Shown piece by piece: positions 32,914 to 36,840 of a stretch of 36,840 bases of DNA. A model generated the notes under the pieces. That model was not told the origin of the DNA. It searched no databases and saw only the letters and a list, made by a program, of their open reading frames with translations. A program made the position numbers and the translations under genes. Numbering within the stretch: the first letter of the stretch is position 1; every line of letters starts with the position of its first letter. Source of the DNA: Bacteroidales bacterium (GTDB lineage: Bacteria; Bacteroidota; Bacteroidia; Bacteroidales; UBA932); contig JAFYYW010000005.1 in assembly GCA_017548985.1 (NCBI GenBank), positions 1 through 36,840 on the forward strand. Direction: 5' to 3'.

Positions 32914-34260
32914 TTATTTCTTTACAACTATGTTATGGACCACTGCTGTCGAGTCTTCAAGACGTAGGCGGAGCCATTCCTCGAGTTTCTGGAGCCTGTC
33001 CTTCGGAACAGGCTTATTTGAATTGGCCACGATGATGGTCATGTCCTTGACTTTCAGGCTATCATCCACAACCGCTCCCTTGCCGATCGCGAGGTCTTTG
33101 ACTTCGGGATAACTGAACCTGACCTCACGTGTGACCCTCTGGTAATTGATCTCTTTGCCTTTTATGTCGGACAGCTCCTTCTGGAGATCTTCAATCTGTT
33201 TGTCCTTACGGGTCAACTCGTCCTCCGCACGGTCATATATGCCCTTGAGAAGCTGGTCTGTGGTCTTCTCGGAGGAACTGAAATCGCTCTCCTTGAACAC
33301 GAGCCGGGAGGTGGGAATGCCGTGGAACTCGGCAGACTCCGTCAGAGCGGTCCTCTCGGCGTCCGTCAGTTTGTTGCCGGCGTAGTAGATCTCCACCTTT
33401 CCTTCCTTCCCGTTCGTTATCTTGTAATCGTAAATATAACCTTGGCTGTAGTTCTTGTTTGCGGCTATGAAGCTCTGGACATTCCGCTCGATGTTGTTGT
33501 CCTTAACCATCATCACGGCGCTCCAGAGGCTCGGGACCATAACGATTATGATGGCGAGTGTCATGAGCGTTCTTGTCCGCTTGGCCACAGCCGGGAATTT
33601 GTATTCGGCTTCCTTGAACCTCAAGTACTTGGTCATCAAGAAGGTGGCGAGAATGATGAACACGCAGTTGATGAGGAAGAGGAGCATGGCGCCGAGAAAG
33701 TACTGCGGGTTGGCCTTGGCCAAACCGTAGCCTGCGGTGCAGAGCGGTGGCATGAGGGCGGTGGCGATGGCGACGCCGGAGAGTACCGTGCCTTTCTCCT
33801 TCCTGCAGCTTTCAAGAATGCCCGCCAGTCCGCCGAACAAAGCGATGAGCACGTCGTAGATAGTCGGTCTGGTCCTCGCCAGCAGCTCGGTCGGATTAAC
33901 AAGGTTAAGAGGTGAGATCAGGAAATAGAACGATGCCGCGAGGAGGCTAACCACCACCATTATCAACAGGTTCCGGAAACTGCTGTTGAGCAGGCGGGCA
34001 TCACTTGTGCCAAGGGACAGGCCAATTCCCATGATAGGGCCCATAAGGGGCGATATCAACATGGCGCCGATTATGACGGCCGTGGAGTTGACATTCAGAC
34101 CAACTGACGCGATGATGACTGAGAACGCGAGAATCCAGACATTGGGACCCCGGAAATAAATGTTGCTCTTTATTTTCTCGGCTGCCTCGTCGGTGTCTAT
34201 CTGGTCGTTGATATATATGATATCCTTTAACCAGTGCTTTAGTCTTCCATCTTCTTTCAT
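32914..34260 (-). CDS. DUF389-family membrane protein (TIGR00341-like) with C-terminal coiled coil
   Basis: The protein has 448 residues. The N-terminal 250 residues hold about six membrane helices with the DUF389 hallmark STAVIIGAMLISPLMGPIMG, followed by LFGGLAGILESCRKEKGTVL and SGVAIATALMPPLCTAGYG. The function of the family is not known. Residues about 255-448 are soluble. They include a coiled coil (EDELTRKDKQIEDLQKELSD, about 335-365) and two alpha-beta segments ending RLEDSTAVVHNIVVKK. The C-terminal part may face the periplasm and touch the plug lipoprotein encoded next. The start is 72 bases from the divergent S46 peptidase. Confidence 0.88.
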   Translation of the reverse strand: MKEDGRLKHWLKDIIYINDQIDTDEAAEKIKSNIYFRGPNVWILAFSVIIASVGLNVNSTAVIIGAMLISPLMGPIMGIGLSLGTSDARLLNSSFRNLLIMVVVSLLAASFYFLISPLNLVNPTELLARTRPTIYDVLIALFGGLAGILESCRKEKGTVLSGVAIATALMPPLCTAGYGLAKANPQYFLGAMLLFLINCVFIILATFLMTKYLRFKEAEYKFPAVAKRTRTLMTLAIIIVMVPSLWSAVMMVKDNNIERNVQSFIAANKNYSQGYIYDYKITNGKEGKVEIYYAGNKLTDAERTALTESAEFHGIPTSRLVFKESDFSSSEKTTDQLLKGIYDRAEDELTRKDKQIEDLQKELSDIKGKEINYQRVTREVRFSYPEVKDLAIGKGAVVDDSLKVKDMTIIVANSNKPVPKDRLQKLEEWLRLRLEDSTAVVHNIVVKK

Positions 34261-34277
34261 GACCTTCCTCTGGTTGA

Positions 34278-34311
34278 TTTGTTGCTAATATACAATAATT
34301 TCTTATTTTTG
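34278..34311 (+). promoter_or_regulatory. Bacteroidetes-type promoter for the S46 peptidase
   Basis: TATTTTTG at 34304-34311 fits TAnnTTTG exactly. TTTGTTG at 34278-34284 supplies a -33 element with 19-22 bases of spacing. The start codon is 21 bases downstream. Confidence 0.65.
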
Positions 34312-34332
34312 TGACTCTAAATCACCAATGAG

Positions 34333-36402
34333 ATGAAAAGAGTTCTTTTTTCCCTGTTCATTTTCGTCACCGCCCTCGGCGCCGCCCGCGCTGACGAGGG
34401 AATGTGGCTTCCGGCCCTGATCTCCCAGAGGATCGGTGACATGCAGGCCAAAGGTTTCAAGCTTTCGGCCGAGGACATTTACAGTGTCAACCAGGCCTCC
34501 CTCAAGGATGCCGTCGTCCTTTTCGGCGGCGGTTGCACCGGGGAGATCGTGTCTGACGAGGGCCTGCTCCTCACTAACCACCACTGCGGGTACAGCTTTA
34601 TCCAGCGCCACAGCAGTGTCGAGCACGACTACCTCAAGGATGGTTTCTGGGCGATGGACAGGAGTCAGGAACTCCCTAACAGGGGACTCACGGTCAGTTT
34701 CCTCCAGAGGATGGAGGATGTCACCGGAGCGGTCCTGAAGGGATATTCCCCCTCGATGACCGAGAAGCAGAGGGATTCCGTGATCAGGGTCAACTCGGGT
34801 GAGATTGTTAGAGCCGCCATGGAGGAGGGAAAAGGTCTCCGCGCCAGTGTGGAGGCCCTCTATTATGGCAACCAGTATTTCCTTTTCGTTTATAAGATTT
34901 ACCGCGACGTCCGTCTGGTGGGCGCCCCGCCGTCCTCTATCGGAAAGTTCGGAGGCGACACTGACAACTGGATGTGGCCCCGCCATACCGGCGACTTCTC
35001 CATATTCAGGATCTACGCCGGAAAGGACAACGAGCCTGCCGATTACTCTGAGGACAATGTGCCTTACAAGCCCAAGAGGTTTTTCAAGATTTCCCGTAAG
35101 GGCGTCAAGGAGGGTGATTTCACATTTGTCTACGGATGCCCCGGAAGCACCAAGGAATATGTGATGTCCGAGGAGGTCAAATATGTGGCTGAGGTATCCG
35201 ACCCCCAGAAGATAGACCTTCGCACCAAGAGACTTGACATCCAGAAGAAATACATGAACGCCAGCCAGGCTGTCCGTATCCAGTATTCCTCCAAGAACGC
35301 CAGTGTCTCCAACGCCTGGAAGAAGTGGCAGGGAGAGGAGAAAGGCATCAAGAAGATGAAGACTGTCGCCTCTAAGCAGGAGTTTGAGTCCCGCTTCAAC
35401 AAATGGGCGGAAGGAACTGAATATGAGGGGCTTGTTGATAAGCTGGGGGCTCTTTACGCTGAGCGCAACCCTTATTTCCGCGCTTCAGAGTATTACTCCG
35501 AGACAGTCAGGGCCGTCGAGATCCTTAACTTCGCCTCGGGCGTAGTCGCCACCCTCGAGAGGGGAGCTTCCGCCGCCGCGAACGCCGAGTCTTTCTTCAA
35601 GGATTATTACCAGCCGATTGATGAGGAGATATTCGTGGCCATGATGGAGGCTTTCGACCAGAAGATGGAAGACCGCTTCAAGCCGGAGTATTTCAAGGAG
35701 AAACTCGCCTCTTATGGCAGTGTCAAGGCTTGGAAGGATGATCTTTTCAAGAATACGGTGTTCACCGACAAGGCAAAGGTATCCGCTTTGACAAAGGCTG
35801 ACCTGGAGTCTGTCTATAAGGATCCCGCCTATGAGCTCCAGAAGGCTTTCGCCACATGGTTCGCCCAGGATATCAGCCCGGTGGTCAATGAGGCTAACGC
35901 CAAGATCCGCCTGGCGAACAGGGATTACATGCGCGCACAGATGGCATTTGAGCCGGACAAGGCTTTCTATCCGGACGCCAACCTGACTCTCCGTGTGGCT
36001 TACGGCCATGTCGCCGGTTACCATCCCGCCGATGGAATGTATTACGCTCCTGTCTCGACCCTGAAGGGAATAATCGAGAAGGATAACCCTGATATATTCG
36101 ACTACAACATTCCGCAGGTGCTCCGTGACATTTACGCCGAGGGCGGCCATGATGACCAGCCGGTCTGTTTCATTGCCACGAACCACACCTCAGGCGGCAA
36201 TTCGGGTTCCCCGGTCATAAACGCTGACGGCAACCTCATCGGTATCAATTTCGACAGGGTCTGGGAAGGCACTATGAGTGACATAGCCTTCGATCCCGAG
36301 GTGTGCAGGAACATCTCCCTGGACATCCGGTATCTGCTCTTTGTCGTGGATAAGATAGGACATGCATCCTATCTGTTCAAAGAGATGGATTTCGCTGACT
36401 AA
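34333..36402 (+). CDS. dpp11: S46-family dipeptidyl peptidase, DPP11-type (Asp/Glu-specific)
   Basis: The protein has 689 residues and a signal peptide ending near ARA-D. The catalytic His is in LLLTNHHCGYS (about His84), the Asp in PRHTGDFSIFR (about Asp221), and the Ser in TSGGNSGSP (Ser624). Eighteen residues after the Ser lies Arg642 in GINFDRVWEG. In DPP11 of Porphyromonas an Arg at Ser+18 recognises acidic P1 residues; DPP7 has Gly there. So this enzyme should remove Xaa-Asp and Xaa-Glu dipeptides in the periplasm. It is an early step in peptide use by Bacteroidota. A porin gene follows 9 bases after the stop. The specificity call rests on one residue and recalled numbering. Confidence 0.88.
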   Translation: MKRVLFSLFIFVTALGAARADEGMWLPALISQRIGDMQAKGFKLSAEDIYSVNQASLKDAVVLFGGGCTGEIVSDEGLLLTNHHCGYSFIQRHSSVEHDYLKDGFWAMDRSQELPNRGLTVSFLQRMEDVTGAVLKGYSPSMTEKQRDSVIRVNSGEIVRAAMEEGKGLRASVEALYYGNQYFLFVYKIYRDVRLVGAPPSSIGKFGGDTDNWMWPRHTGDFSIFRIYAGKDNEPADYSEDNVPYKPKRFFKISRKGVKEGDFTFVYGCPGSTKEYVMSEEVKYVAEVSDPQKIDLRTKRLDIQKKYMNASQAVRIQYSSKNASVSNAWKKWQGEEKGIKKMKTVASKQEFESRFNKWAEGTEYEGLVDKLGALYAERNPYFRASEYYSETVRAVEILNFASGVVATLERGASAAANAESFFKDYYQPIDEEIFVAMMEAFDQKMEDRFKPEYFKEKLASYGSVKAWKDDLFKNTVFTDKAKVSALTKADLESVYKDPAYELQKAFATWFAQDISPVVNEANAKIRLANRDYMRAQMAFEPDKAFYPDANLTLRVAYGHVAGYHPADGMYYAPVSTLKGIIEKDNPDIFDYNIPQVLRDIYAEGGHDDQPVCFIATNHTSGGNSGSPVINADGNLIGINFDRVWEGTMSDIAFDPEVCRNISLDIRYLLFVVDKIGHASYLFKEMDFAD

Positions 36403-36411
36403 CAAATTATT

Positions 36412-36840
36412 ATGAAGAAAATCCTTGTCGGGTTCCTGTTGCTGTGGATTCCCGTCCTGACGTCGGCCCAGGTTGGTGTCGACAGGTTCTTCCTGGATAT
36501 GAGGGCCTCCTTCCATCAGGAGACCGAGGATGGGGTGTACAACAGCCAGATGACAGGAGATTATCTCAACCTCCACCTGCTTGGCCATATAACCCCGAAG
36601 ATTGACTACCGCATCCGCCAGAGGCTCAACAAGAAGGTCTTTGACGAGCGGAACATGTTCAACGCCACTGACTTCATGTATCTGAACTGGCAGGCCACCG
36701 ACCGTTGGAGTTTCATGGCCGGGAAGCAGACTGTCTTGATCGGCGGTTATGAATATGACGCGGCCCCGATCGATGTGTATTACTACAGCCAGTTCTGCAG
36801 CAACATCTACCAGTGCTTCACATTCGGTGTGTCGGCATCT
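36412..36840 (+). CDS. Porin-like outer-membrane protein, 5' part only (runs off the window)
   Basis: The ATG at 36412 opens a frame of 143 codons with no stop before the right edge. The start gives a signal peptide (MKKILVGFLLLWIPVLTSA-Q). The mature part has alternating strands: YLNLHLLGHITPKIDYRIR, DFMYLNWQATDRWSFMAGKQ, and TVLIGGYEYDAAPIDVYYY. AGKQTVLIGG and IYQCFTFGVSAS echo [10 protein letters not shown] and [12 protein letters not shown] of the porin at 31400-32389, so the two are paralogues. It lies 9 bases after DPP11 and is probably co-transcribed, perhaps to bring peptides or phosphate across the outer membrane. Substrate unknown. Confidence 0.78.
   Translation, partial: MKKILVGFLLLWIPVLTSAQVGVDRFFLDMRASFHQETEDGVYNSQMTGDYLNLHLLGHITPKIDYRIRQRLNKKVFDERNMFNATDFMYLNWQATDRWSFMAGKQTVLIGGYEYDAAPIDVYYYSQFCSNIYQCFTFGVSAS

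Noticed and set aside
34303..36186. Long minus-strand frames opposite the S46 peptidase
   Set aside because: They are shadows of a well-supported gene with intact catalytic motifs.

Overview
The window looks like chromosomal DNA of a Bacteroidales bacterium (Bacteroidota). The genus cannot be fixed from the sequence alone. The signs are an S46 dipeptidyl peptidase, a C69 dipeptidase, a DUF4890-like protein, a BACON/fimbrillin-type lipoprotein, a SusC-type plug domain, lipoprotein signals ending in A/S-C, weak Shine-Dalgarno sites, and several promoters of the Bacteroidetes TAnnTTTG (-7) type. No rRNA, tRNA, integrase or cas gene was seen.

Layout. (1) 1-1.6 kb: two secreted proteins on the + strand. 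(2) 1.6-6.4 kb: a three-gene minus-strand transport operon (CPA2 antiporter with TrkA-C domains, NhaC antiporter, DAACS symporter). (3) 6.4-10.8 kb: a compact plus-strand cassette of HPr-kinase-like protein, S24/S26-type peptidase, PqqD-like protein, ABC exporter and secreted metallophosphoesterase. It has the parts of a peptide modification and export pathway, but no precursor peptide is visible. (4) 10.8-12.7 kb: an Rpn-type nuclease and a repeat-rich gap with a 52-bp tandem array, inverted repeats and terminators. (5) 12.7-17.75 kb: a minus-strand operon of a 50-residue leader-like peptide and a large modular lipoprotein. The lipoprotein frame continues through one in-frame TGA into a DNA/RNA non-specific endonuclease. 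(6) 18.0-22.9 kb: an orphan phage-type PBECR-like nuclease domain, a 5'-nucleotidase without signal peptide, a GH29 fucosidase and a beta-helix lipoprotein. (7) 22.9-23.8 kb: a second 52-bp tandem array (10.4 copies). It shares a 25-bp core with the first array but has a different 27-bp remainder. (8) 23.8-25.5 kb: a C69 dipeptidase. (9) 25.7-32.4 kb: a seven-gene minus-strand operon of porin, PotA, PotB, PotC, PotD, acyl-ACP thioesterase and YiiX-like amidase. (10) 32.4-34.3 kb: a DUF389 membrane protein and a stand-alone TonB-plug lipoprotein. (11) 34.3 kb to the end: an S46 peptidase with the DPP11-type arginine, then a porin cut by the window edge.

Taken together, the proteins suit life on peptides, nucleic acids, polyamines and glycans. 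DPP11 and the C69 enzyme yield dipeptides, the nuclease and nucleotidase act on nucleic acids, the GH29 enzyme and beta-helix protein act on glycans, and Pot plus porin import polyamines. The parts least explained by known biology are the 6.4-10.8 kb cassette, the 50-residue peptide with its interrupted lipoprotein-nuclease, the orphan PBECR-like gene, and the two related 52-bp arrays.
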